49,613 nt of DNA, from positions 1 to 49,613 of the forward strand of contig JADYYK010000055.1 in NCBI GenBank assembly GCA_020853705.1. Direction: 5' to 3'. The notes beneath the pieces were generated by a model that worked only from the letters and a program-made list of their open reading frames with translations, did no database searches and had not been told where the DNA came from. Within the stretch, counting starts at the first letter, position 1, and each line of letters starts with the position of its first letter. Below, one piece after another: positions 19,188-29,230 of this stretch. The position numbers and the translations under genes are program-made. Source of the DNA: Deltaproteobacteria bacterium (GTDB lineage Bacteria > Myxococcota_A > Polyangia > Haliangiales > JADYYK01).

Positions 19188-20549
19188 GTGCTGCTCAAGG
19201 CCACGCTCCGCGGCAAGACCTACGTCTACAAGGACGTCAAGGATGTGCTGGCCAAGGCCAACGAGGAGAAGTCGGGCGACCGCCTCGCCGGGGTCGCTGC
19301 CGAGACCGCGCAGGAGCGCGTCGCCGCCAAGGTCGTGCTCAGCGAGCTGACCGTCGCCGACATCACCGAGAACCCGGTGGTGCCCTATGACGACGACGCC
19401 GTCACCCGCCTCATCATCGATGACCTGAACCAGCCCGTGTACCAGAGCATCAAGGGCTGGACCATCGCCGAGCTGCGCGAGCACGTGCTCGATCCAGCCA
19501 ACCGCGGCCCCGAGCTGCTGCGCCTGTCGCGCGGCCTCAGCTCCGAGACCATCGCGGCGTGCGCCAAGCTGATGACCAACCTCGACCTCATCAGCGCCGC
19601 GCGCAAGATCCGCGTCGTGGTGCACTGCAACAGCACGCTCGGCCTGGAGGGGCGGCTGTCGAACCGGCTGCAGCCCAACCACCCCTCGGACTCGATCGAG
19701 GGCATCATGGCCTCGCTGCGCGACGGCGTGTCCTACGGCTGCGGCGACGCCGTGTTCGGCATCAACCCGGTGACCGACAACGTCGACTCGACGACCGCGA
19801 TCCTCGAGGCCACGCACCGCTTCATCACCGACTGGAAGGTGCCGACGCAGAACTGCTGCCTGTCGCACGTGACCACGCAGATGAAGGCCCTGGAGAAGGG
19901 CGCGCCGCTGCACCTCATGTTCCAGTCGCTGGCCGGCAGCGAGAAGGCGTGCAAGGCCTTCGGCATCACCATCCCGATGCTGCACGAGGCCTGGGACATG
20001 ACGCTGAAGCTGGGCCAGGCCACCGGCCCCAACGTGATGTACTTCGAGACCGGGCAGGGCAGCGCGCTGTCGTCCGACGCGCACTTCGGCGCCGACCAGC
20101 TGTGCATGGAGGCGCGCAACTACGGCCTGGCGCGCCACTTCGATCCCTTCCTGGTCAACACCGTGGTCGGCTTCATCGGCCCCGAGTACCTGTTCGACGC
20201 GCGCCAGATCACGCGCGCCGGCCTGGAGGACCACTTCATGGGCAAGCTGCACGGCCTGCCCATGGGCTGCGACACCTGCTACACCAACCACGCCGACGCC
20301 GACCAGAACGACCTCGAGAACCTGGAGGTCCTGCTGGCCACCGCGGGCCTCAACTTCTTCATGGCGCTGCCGATGGGTGACGACGTCATGCTGAACTACC
20401 AGTCGTCGAGCTACCAGGACAACGCCGCGCTGCGCTCGCTGCTGGGGCTGCGCCCCACGCCAGAGTTCGAGCGCTGGCTGGAGGACATGGGCCTGATGCA
20501 GGACGGCCACCTGACCGCGCGCGCCGGCGACGCGAGCCTGTTCTCATGA
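19188..20549 (+). CDS. eutB: Ethanolamine ammonia-lyase large subunit EutB
   Basis: The protein has 453 residues, the same length as the E. coli enzyme. EutB binds ethanolamine in its barrel and, with adenosylcobalamin held between EutB and EutC, converts it to acetaldehyde and ammonia (EC 4.3.1.7). The family is plain throughout, for example NCCLSHVTTQ, LFDARQITRAGLEDHFMGKL and GLPMGCDTCYTNHADADQ. The GTG at 19188 gives the family length; the frame continues upstream without sense. It overlaps eutC by ATGA. No reactivase EutA, aldehyde dehydrogenase or hexameric shell gene is present in the window, so acetaldehyde must be handled by enzymes encoded elsewhere. Confidence 0.96.
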   Translation: MLLKATLRGKTYVYKDVKDVLAKANEEKSGDRLAGVAAETAQERVAAKVVLSELTVADITENPVVPYDDDAVTRLIIDDLNQPVYQSIKGWTIAELREHVLDPANRGPELLRLSRGLSSETIAACAKLMTNLDLISAARKIRVVVHCNSTLGLEGRLSNRLQPNHPSDSIEGIMASLRDGVSYGCGDAVFGINPVTDNVDSTTAILEATHRFITDWKVPTQNCCLSHVTTQMKALEKGAPLHLMFQSLAGSEKACKAFGITIPMLHEAWDMTLKLGQATGPNVMYFETGQGSALSSDAHFGADQLCMEARNYGLARHFDPFLVNTVVGFIGPEYLFDARQITRAGLEDHFMGKLHGLPMGCDTCYTNHADADQNDLENLEVLLATAGLNFFMALPMGDDVMLNYQSSSYQDNAALRSLLGLRPTPEFERWLEDMGLMQDGHLTARAGDASLFS

Positions 20550-21391
20550 GTGTCGACCGCAAGGCCATCGAGGCACTGGTGCGCGCCGCCCTGGTCGCCG
20601 AGCTGGGCGCCGCCGGGGCCACGCGCGAGCTCGATTCGGGCGGCGCGCTGCTGATCCCCAACGATCGCGGCGTCGCCATCAACGGGGGCACCGCGCAGGA
20701 TCCGGCCGCGATGGCCGCCATGCTGCGCGCCACGCCCGCGCGCATCGGCGTCGGCCGGGCCGGCAACCGCTACCGCACCGCGACCATGCTGCGCTTCCGC
20801 GCCGACCACGCCGCCGCCAAGGACGCCGTGCTCAGCGAGGTCGAGCCCGAGCTGCTCGCGCGCCTGGGCATCTTCGAGGTCATGACGCAGGCCGAGGACA
20901 AGCGCATCTTCCTGGCGCGCCCCGACCGCGGGCGCGTCCTCAGCGACGCTGCACGCGCCACCATCTTGTCACGCTGTCAACATGCGCCCCAGCTGCAGGT
21001 CATCTACGGCGACGGCCTGTCGGCGGCGGCGCTGAACCAGCACCTGGAGACCTTCCACGGCGCGCTGACCACGCAGCTCGCCGCGCGCGGCATCCGCGTC
21101 GGCACGCCGCTGTTCGTGCGCCACTCCCGCGTCAAGGTGATGGACGAGATCGCGCGCATCGTCGACGCCGAGGCCGCCGTGTTCACCTGCGGCGAGCGCC
21201 CCGGCCTGGGCTTCGCCGACTCGATGTCGTCGTACTACATCTACAAGCCGCCCGCGGGGGCCAGCGACGCCGACCGCGAGGTGGTGTCGAACATCAACCC
21301 GCGTGGCCTCGACCCGGCGCGCGCCGCGGTCACCGTGGCCGACGCTTGCGTGCGCATCCTCGCCGCCAAGAAGTCGGGCGTGGTGCTGTGA
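20546..21391 (+). CDS. eutC: Ethanolamine ammonia-lyase small subunit EutC
   Basis: The protein has 281 residues, close to the family length. It supplies the second half of the cobalamin-binding site. Typical segments are PARIGVGRAGNRYRTATMLRFRADHA, VIYGDGLSAAAL and CGERPGLGFADSMSSYYIYKP. Four-base overlaps with eutB upstream and the eutL-eutT fusion downstream (GTGA) imply a single transcript with coupled translation, suited to subunits made in fixed ratio. The N-terminal region is short, with no obvious encapsulation helix for a microcompartment lumen, although such signals are hard to judge by eye. Confidence 0.95.
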   Translation: MSVDRKAIEALVRAALVAELGAAGATRELDSGGALLIPNDRGVAINGGTAQDPAAMAAMLRATPARIGVGRAGNRYRTATMLRFRADHAAAKDAVLSEVEPELLARLGIFEVMTQAEDKRIFLARPDRGRVLSDAARATILSRCQHAPQLQVIYGDGLSAAALNQHLETFHGALTTQLAARGIRVGTPLFVRHSRVKVMDEIARIVDAEAAVFTCGERPGLGFADSMSSYYIYKPPAGASDADREVVSNINPRGLDPARAAVTVADACVRILAAKKSGVVL

Positions 21392-22734
21392 GCCTGCTGG
21401 TCGACCTGCCACCGCTCAAGCCCGAGGTGCTGTCCACGCGGGTCATCTCGCGCGTCGACGCGCAGCTCGCGGCCAAGCTCGGCCTGACGCCGGAGCAGAC
21501 CAGCGTCGGCATCATCACGGCGACCATCGACGACGCGCTGTATGTCGCGCTCGACGAGGGCACCAAGGCGGCGCCGGCCGCGGTGGTCTACGCCAGGTCG
21601 TTCTATGCCGGGTCGGCGCACGCCTCGGGCCCGCTGTCGGGCGAGGTCATCGGGATCTACGCCGCCGCCGATCCCGACATCATCCATGTCGCGCTGGCCG
21701 CCTGTGTGCGCACGCTGGAGCAGTCGGCCTGGTTCTATGCCGCCGACGCCGCCGGCCGGCTGGGCTTCTTCCCGCACGTGGTCGCGGCCACCGGCAGCTA
21801 CCTGTCACGCGAGGCCGGCATCCCGCCGGGGTCGCCGCTGGCCTACCTCATCGCGCCGCCGGCCGAGTCGCTGGTCGGCCTCGCCGCCGCGCTGAAGGCG
21901 GCGCCGGTCGAGCTCAAGAAGTGGTTCGGCCCGCCGTCGGAGACCAACTATGGTGGCGGCTGGCTGGCCGGTGACCTGCCGTCGTGCCAGGCCGCCGCGC
22001 GCGCCTTCGCCGCTGCGGTGGTCGACGTCGCGCGCCATCCGCGCGATGCCCGCCGCGACGCCCGCGCCGCCGGCGACAGCCTGGGCGCCCGCCCGGGCGG
22101 CCCTGCACCAGCCGGCAAGTACCGCGTGCTGGCGACCGGCGAGCGGCTGGCCGCCAAGCCCGAGCACCTGACCCACCTGGTCGACGACGAGTCGCTGGTG
22201 CCCAAGACGCACCCGCGCATCGTGCTGCGCGGCAAGCTCGACACCCTGCAGGGTGCCCTGCTGGAGGCCCAGGTCGAGGCCAACGCCGCCGCCGCCGGCA
22301 CCCTGGTCGGTGAGCTGGGCGAGCTGCTCGAGTTGACGCGCAAGGCCGTGGGCGCCGAGGTCACCGGGCGCCCGCTCGACGAGTGGAAGATGCTGGGGCT
22401 GTCACCCGACGCCATCCGCCACGTCTCGCACCACACCTTCGAGTATTACGGCGTTCCTTTCATGTATCCCAGCGTACGCCAGGGCCCGGTAGTGGCCCGC
22501 TTGTACAGCGCGCGTGCGCTGGCGCGCGAGGCCGAGCTGGCGGCGCTGACTGCCTTCGCCGCTGCTGACCCCACGGCGCAACCAGCACGCAATGACGTGG
22601 TGTTACTGCTCAACCGACTTTCGAACGCGCTCTACATCATGACTTGCAAGTTCGTTTCCGGCCGATATGATGGGGATCATCGACCAACTGGGCCAGTCAA
22701 GGGCTGGAAACCGCCAGCTTCCAGGGGAAGCTAG
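21388..22734 (+). CDS. Fusion of shell protein EutL and EutT-like cobalamin adenosyltransferase
   Basis: The protein has 448 residues in one uninterrupted frame with a GTG start overlapping eutC. Residues 1-217 follow EutL, the tandem-domain microcompartment shell trimer (VYARSFYAGSAHASGP, ATGSYLSREAGI, LAYLIAPPAESL, PPSETNY). A linker runs over about 218-255. Residues 256-425 follow EutT (KPEHLTHL, HPRIVLRGKLDTLQ, GLSPDAIRHVSHHTFEYYG, LARETELAAL-like LAREAELAAL, LLLNRLSNALYIM), which adds the adenosyl group to cobalamin. The CCxxC metal motif of enterobacterial EutT, just before the THL segment, is absent. The fusion would put cofactor regeneration on a shell-type trimer next to EutBC. Both halves are recognised with confidence; joint function is inferred. 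Confidence 0.9.
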   Translation: MSLLVDLPPLKPEVLSTRVISRVDAQLAAKLGLTPEQTSVGIITATIDDALYVALDEGTKAAPAAVVYARSFYAGSAHASGPLSGEVIGIYAAADPDIIHVALAACVRTLEQSAWFYAADAAGRLGFFPHVVAATGSYLSREAGIPPGSPLAYLIAPPAESLVGLAAALKAAPVELKKWFGPPSETNYGGGWLAGDLPSCQAAARAFAAAVVDVARHPRDARRDARAAGDSLGARPGGPAPAGKYRVLATGERLAAKPEHLTHLVDDESLVPKTHPRIVLRGKLDTLQGALLEAQVEANAAAAGTLVGELGELLELTRKAVGAEVTGRPLDEWKMLGLSPDAIRHVSHHTFEYYGVPFMYPSVRQGPVVARLYSARALAREAELAALTAFAAADPTAQPARNDVVLLLNRLSNALYIMTCKFVSGRYDGDHRPTGPVKGWKPPASRGS

Positions 22735-22767
22735 CGAACGGCATTCGGACGGACCCGAGGTCTCCAT

Positions 22768-24213
22768 TTGAACAAGCGGACGCACAAGCACGAGAAGTAC
22801 GTACGCGTCTACGACGACGAGATCCTTCCGATCTGGTCACGTCGTTTCGGTCGCATGCTGATGCATCGACTGGGCGAGGTGCCGCACAAGGCGATGGTCC
22901 TCGACGTCGCCTGCGGCACCGGCTTCGCGACGCTGGAGCTGGCGCGCAAGGTCGACCCGTCCACCCGCATCATCGCCATCGACCCGTCGTCCGCCATGCT
23001 GGAGGTCGCGCGCAAGAAGGCCGGCGACATGGCCGGCAAGCGCATCTTCTTCCGCACCGAGAGCGCGACCCCGCGGCTGTCGTTCGCCAACGAGGTCTAC
23101 GACATCGTCACCTGCAACCTCGGCCTGGGTGAGTTCTCCGACCCGCGCGCCGCGCTGCGTGACTTCGCGCGCGTGACCAAGGTCGGCGGCACCGTGGTCG
23201 CGACGCTGCCGCTGCGCGGCACCTGGAGCGAGTTCTACGACATCTATCGCGAGGTCCTGACCAAGCACGACAAGCACGAGATGCTGGCGCGCCTCGACCG
23301 CCACCTCGAGCAACAGCTGCCCGAGCCGGACACCGCCATCCAGTGGATGGAGAAGACCGGCCTCAGCGACGTCAAGCTGGACGTCGAGGAGTTCTCGCTG
23401 CTGTTCCGGTCGTCGCGCGAGTTCTTCTTCGCCCCCGTGGTCGAGTACGGCCCGCTGGCGGCGTGGAAGGAGATCGCCGGCACCGGGCGCGAGCTGCAGG
23501 ACGTGTTCTGGTACATCAAGCAGGCCATCGACTCGTACTTCGGCGACCGCGCCTTCCAGGTCACCGTCAAGGCGGGCTGCCTGCGCGGCCTCAAGAAGTC
23601 GGCCGACGCCGGCCTGATGCCCGAGCCGCCGCCCGAGGAGCCCGAGGCCATCGAGCTGGTCACCGGCGAGGTCGACATCGACGAGCTGGAGGCCGAGGCG
23701 GCTGGCCAGGGCCAGGACGACGACGGCAGCAGCGAGGGCTACGACATCGAGGGTGAAGAGGCGCTGATCGATCCGCCCGCCCCCGAGCAGCCGCAGTTCG
23801 CCATGGGTTCGAACCGCGGCCCCAACGACATCATGGTCGGCCACGGCCGCGAGTTCGAGGTCGACGAGGACTCCATCGAGGCCAGCGAGGAGGAGATCGA
23901 GGCCTTCCAGAGCGAGTCGCGCGCTCCGGTCTCGATCCCCGACCTGCTCGAGGGCTCCGGCTTCGAGCGCACCGGCAGCAAGGTCAAGCCGATGGCGATG
24001 GTGGTGCCCGACGAGCCCGAAACGCCGATGTACGAGGCGCCGATGACGCTCGAGGGCGAGGCCGGCACGCTGATGCCGCCGCCGCTGGAGGACGTCACCG
24101 ACGACGACGTCCCGCTGCCCGACCTCGAGGTCGAGGCCGAGGCCGAGGCCGAGGTGGAGACGCCCAAGCCGCGTCGCCCAGGCGATCCGGACACCACGCC
24201 GATCCCGGACTGA
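22768..24213 (+). CDS. SAM-dependent methyltransferase with long acidic tail
   Basis: The protein has 481 residues. The TTG start is supported by GAGG seven bases upstream. Residues about 30-170 form a class I methyltransferase: VLDVACGTGFATLELA (SAM loop), IAIDPSSAML (acidic ribose contact) and VTCNLGLGEFSDP. Residues about 170-280 are extra helices with a Phe-rich patch (SREFFFAPVVEYG). From about 285 the chain is acidic and low-complexity (EEPEAIELVTGEVDIDELEAEAAG..., EAEAEAEVE), likely disordered. The substrate is unknown; the tail could recruit basic partners or lie at the cell pole. It follows the eut operon by 33 bases on the same strand and may be co-transcribed. Confidence 0.8.
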   Translation: MNKRTHKHEKYVRVYDDEILPIWSRRFGRMLMHRLGEVPHKAMVLDVACGTGFATLELARKVDPSTRIIAIDPSSAMLEVARKKAGDMAGKRIFFRTESATPRLSFANEVYDIVTCNLGLGEFSDPRAALRDFARVTKVGGTVVATLPLRGTWSEFYDIYREVLTKHDKHEMLARLDRHLEQQLPEPDTAIQWMEKTGLSDVKLDVEEFSLLFRSSREFFFAPVVEYGPLAAWKEIAGTGRELQDVFWYIKQAIDSYFGDRAFQVTVKAGCLRGLKKSADAGLMPEPPPEEPEAIELVTGEVDIDELEAEAAGQGQDDDGSSEGYDIEGEEALIDPPAPEQPQFAMGSNRGPNDIMVGHGREFEVDEDSIEASEEEIEAFQSESRAPVSIPDLLEGSGFERTGSKVKPMAMVVPDEPETPMYEAPMTLEGEAGTLMPPPLEDVTDDDVPLPDLEVEAEAEAEVETPKPRRPGDPDTTPIPD

Positions 24214-24243
24214 ACCGCGCCAGCGCGCCCTCGGTCTACGTCT

Positions 24244-25110
24244 TCACAGGAAGGGCTCCATGGGCGGCATGCGTCCCAGCAGCGCTCCCACGACGTGGAT
24301 CGCGAGCGCCGCCATGCCGCACACCGCCAGCCATGCTGGCCAGCTGCCGCGCACCCGTCCATCGACGACGTGAACTCCGCGGGGCAACTCCGCCAGCGCA
24401 CAGCCCAGACCCTCGTCGGAGGGATGCAGCAGCAGGTGCTCTGGGCTGCCCTTGGCCGGCGTGACCGCGGATGGCCGTGTACGCGCGGTGTGGACTGTCC
24501 CGTCAGCGCCGACATGCTCATAGCGTAGCCACGACGTGCCCTCGGGCGACCGCTCGGTGCCGACGAAGCGCGCTTGCACGAGGCGACCGAGCCTGAGCAT
24601 GCGCAGCTGCTTGGAGCCGGCGCGCAGCCCGATGACCAGGAGTGCCGCGGCGAACCCCAGCGGCCAGGCCAGGGACAGGAAGTCGCGGCCCTGGTAGCGC
24701 ACCTCCGCGAGCCCCGGGATGCGGGCACGGTCGGGGTGCGTGGGGTCATACTCGACCTCGTGGTGGTCGCCGGGGGCGATGCCGGCCCGGTCGAGGCCTG
24801 CGAACGAGACGCCGCGAACGGTGCGGCCGTCCGGGGTCCTGAAGACGAAACGCACCACCCAGGTGTCGCTCCGGGGCTCGACCGACTCGACGGTTGCCTC
24901 CGCCCTGGCGTGGGGACCGCTTCCCAGCGTGGGGCGCAGCAGCGACGACCAGCCCGCGACGTGCCAGGCCGCCATCGAGGCCACCAGCAGGAGCAGCGTC
25001 GCCAGCATCACCGAGGGGCGATTCAGGACAACGCGCGCGCGCAGGCCCAGCTCCAGCTTGCGCGCAGGTGTCGTGGCTCGGCCGCTGCGGTAAGGTCCCA
25101 TCCGTTGCAT
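24244..25110 (-). CDS. DUF3592-like membrane protein
   Basis: The protein has up to 288 residues; ATG 25098 is an alternative start three residues in. Three hydrophobic helices are visible (about 34-58, 147-163 and 258-277). The stretch between the first two (ARAEATVESVEPRSDTWVVRFVFRTPDGRTVRG...GDHHEVEYDPTHPDRARIPG) matches the extracytoplasmic domain of DUF3592 proteins, where a property such as Y/V-DP-xP-xxA is typical. A second similar soluble segment (LVQARFVGTERSPEG...) follows. Function is unknown. It converges on the methyltransferase gene. Confidence 0.65.
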   Translation of the reverse strand: MQRMGPYRSGRATTPARKLELGLRARVVLNRPSVMLATLLLLVASMAAWHVAGWSSLLRPTLGSGPHARAEATVESVEPRSDTWVVRFVFRTPDGRTVRGVSFAGLDRAGIAPGDHHEVEYDPTHPDRARIPGLAEVRYQGRDFLSLAWPLGFAAALLVIGLRAGSKQLRMLRLGRLVQARFVGTERSPEGTSWLRYEHVGADGTVHTARTRPSAVTPAKGSPEHLLLHPSDEGLGCALAELPRGVHVVDGRVRGSWPAWLAVCGMAALAIHVVGALLGRMPPMEPFL

Positions 25111-25215
25111 GCCGCCAAGCTAGGCTGGATGCACCCTCCGTGCGTGACTTTCCGGCAACCTCTCGCGCAAGCACGGGGCCTGGCGGGCCGGAAATTGCCT
25201 GCTTGTGCCGCGGAC

Positions 25216-25244
25216 TTGCATCAGCGACGATTTGGGGGTATTCG
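25216..25244 (+). promoter_or_regulatory. Likely promoter of the small ORF-ligA operon
   Basis: TTGCAT (25216-25221) and TATTCG (25239-25244) are separated by 17 bases. The -10 hexamer is identical to that of the promoter at 16521. A ribosome-binding site GGAGGTGG (25257-25264) follows. Confidence 0.45.
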
Positions 25245-25268
25245 GGGGCGGTTCCTGGAGGTGGTGGT

Positions 25269-27490
<2,222 letters not shown>

Positions 27491-27503
27491 CGGCGCAGGC
27501 GCG

Positions 27504-29114
27504 ATGTCCACCCTTGAGCAGCTAGGTGTTTGGATGGTCGACCGCGAGGCTGAGCACCTCGAGTTCAAGGAGGCCAAGTCGTCGTACAACTTCGACAACT
27601 TGGTGAAGTACTGCGCGGCCCTCGCGAACGAAGGTGGAGGGCACATGGTCTTGGGGGTGACTGATCGGCGACCCCGCCGTGTGGTGGGTAGTCAGGCCTT
27701 CCTCGACCTTGGCGCTGTGTGTGGCCGGCTGCTCGACAAGCTGCGGTTGCGAATCGAGGCTCGTGAACTCGTGCATCCAGACGGTCGCGTTCTCGTGTTT
27801 GCCGTGCCCTCACGCCCGATCGGGATGCCGATAGCTGTGGACGGCGCCTACCACATGCGGTCCGGCGAAAGCCTGGTCAGCATGACTCCAGATCAACTCA
27901 AGAAGGTGTTCGACGAGGGGGTTCCGGACTATTCGTCAGCGATCTGTCCTGGGGCGACGCCGACGGAGCTCTCGCCGGTTGCGGTCGGTCGATTCCACGA
28001 ACTCGTTGCGCGTCGTCGCGCCGACGCAAAAGCACACTCGCAGGCGCAGGTACTGGAGGACGCCGAGCTCGTCGTCGGGAAAAAGGTGACGAACGCCGCC
28101 CTCATCCTTCTTGGAACCGCACAAGCTCTGCGCCGGCATCTCCCGCAAGGCGAGGTCGTATTCGAGTACCGCCACAACGATGGCGAGGTCGCGTTTGCGG
28201 AACGGGCGGAGTATCGAGAGGGCTTTCTCCTGTTCCACGACTTGCTCTGGAGCCAGATCAGCAAGCGCAACACGATCTACCAGTATGTCGACGGTCTGTT
28301 TCGGCGGGACATACCATCGTTCAACGAGCGCGCCACGCGGGAGGCTATCCTCAACGCAATCTGCCATCGTGACTACCGCCTGCAGGGCTCCGTCTTCGTC
28401 AGGCAGTTTCCGACCCGGTTGGAGATCTTGAGCCCTGGAGGGTTTCCGCCGGGGATAACCCCGGAAAACATACTGTTCCGGCAGTCACCAAGGAACCGTC
28501 GCTTGGCGGAGGCCCTGAGCCGCTGCGGCCTCGTGGAGCGCTCCGGCCAAGGCGCCGACTTGATGTTCACAGCGGCGGTCCAGGAGGGAAAGCAGCCGCT
28601 CGACTTCGCAGGCTCCGACGCGTTTCAGGTTCAGCTCACCCTCCATGGATCGGTGCAGGACGAGGGGTTTGTCAGGCTCGTCGAGCATGTGGCTCAGGAG
28701 AGCGGACGCTCCCTGTCGACCTATGAACTGGTGGTGTTGGAGGCCGTTCGCCATGAACGCAAGATCCCGCAAGCGGTGCAAGGCTCAGTTGCCAAGCTCC
28801 TCGACCAGGGGCTGATTGAGCGGACCGGGAAGCGTCGCCTCGTCGTTGCCCGGAAGTACCATCGTCTGGTGGGCCGCCCCGCGGACTACACTCGCAGGGC
28901 CGGGCTCGAGCGGCCTACCCAGAAGGAGCTGCTGCTCAAGCACCTTCGCGACAACCCCGGGACCCCCTTGGCCGAGCTATGCGAGGTCTTGCCCAACCTC
29001 ACCGCCAAGCAAGTTCAGACGCTTCTGCGGGAGCTGCGGGCCGGTGGGCAAGTTCATTGTGTTGGCAGGACGAAAGGGGGCCGTTGGTATCCGGGGGCAA
29101 TTGGGAGCAATTAG
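27504..29114 (+). CDS. AlbA_2 (Schlafen-like) / HATPase_c_4 ATP-binding regulator
   Basis: The protein has 536 residues. The N-terminal AlbA_2 domain (about 15-130) has EHLEFKEAKSS...NLVKYCAALANEGGGHMVLGVTD. The middle HATPase_c_4-like region (about 270-370) has REAILNAICHRDYRLQGSVFV, ILSPGGFPPGITPENIL and SPRNRRLAEALSRCGLVERSGQG. The C-terminal 120 residues contain two winged-helix-like parts (LLKHLRDNPGTPLAELCEVLPNLTAKQVQTLLRELRAGG). Such proteins are ATP-binding regulators, some tied to stress or phage defence. G+C and codon use are visibly lower than in ligA and clc on either side, and there is no clear ribosome-binding site. I infer that it was acquired horizontally and inserted just behind ligA. 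Confidence 0.85.
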   Translation: MSTLEQLGVWMVDREAEHLEFKEAKSSYNFDNLVKYCAALANEGGGHMVLGVTDRRPRRVVGSQAFLDLGAVCGRLLDKLRLRIEARELVHPDGRVLVFAVPSRPIGMPIAVDGAYHMRSGESLVSMTPDQLKKVFDEGVPDYSSAICPGATPTELSPVAVGRFHELVARRRADAKAHSQAQVLEDAELVVGKKVTNAALILLGTAQALRRHLPQGEVVFEYRHNDGEVAFAERAEYREGFLLFHDLLWSQISKRNTIYQYVDGLFRRDIPSFNERATREAILNAICHRDYRLQGSVFVRQFPTRLEILSPGGFPPGITPENILFRQSPRNRRLAEALSRCGLVERSGQGADLMFTAAVQEGKQPLDFAGSDAFQVQLTLHGSVQDEGFVRLVEHVAQESGRSLSTYELVVLEAVRHERKIPQAVQGSVAKLLDQGLIERTGKRRLVVARKYHRLVGRPADYTRRAGLERPTQKELLLKHLRDNPGTPLAELCEVLPNLTAKQVQTLLRELRAGGQVHCVGRTKGGRWYPGAIGSN

Positions 29115-29230
29115 CGGAGGTAATTCCACACGATCGCCCCGTCCTTCTTGCTGATTGGTGGAGCTGGAGGAGTCAATCGAGCAGATCAAATCCGACGAAC
29201 CAAGCGCCGCTCTGGTCGCCAACTCCTGGT

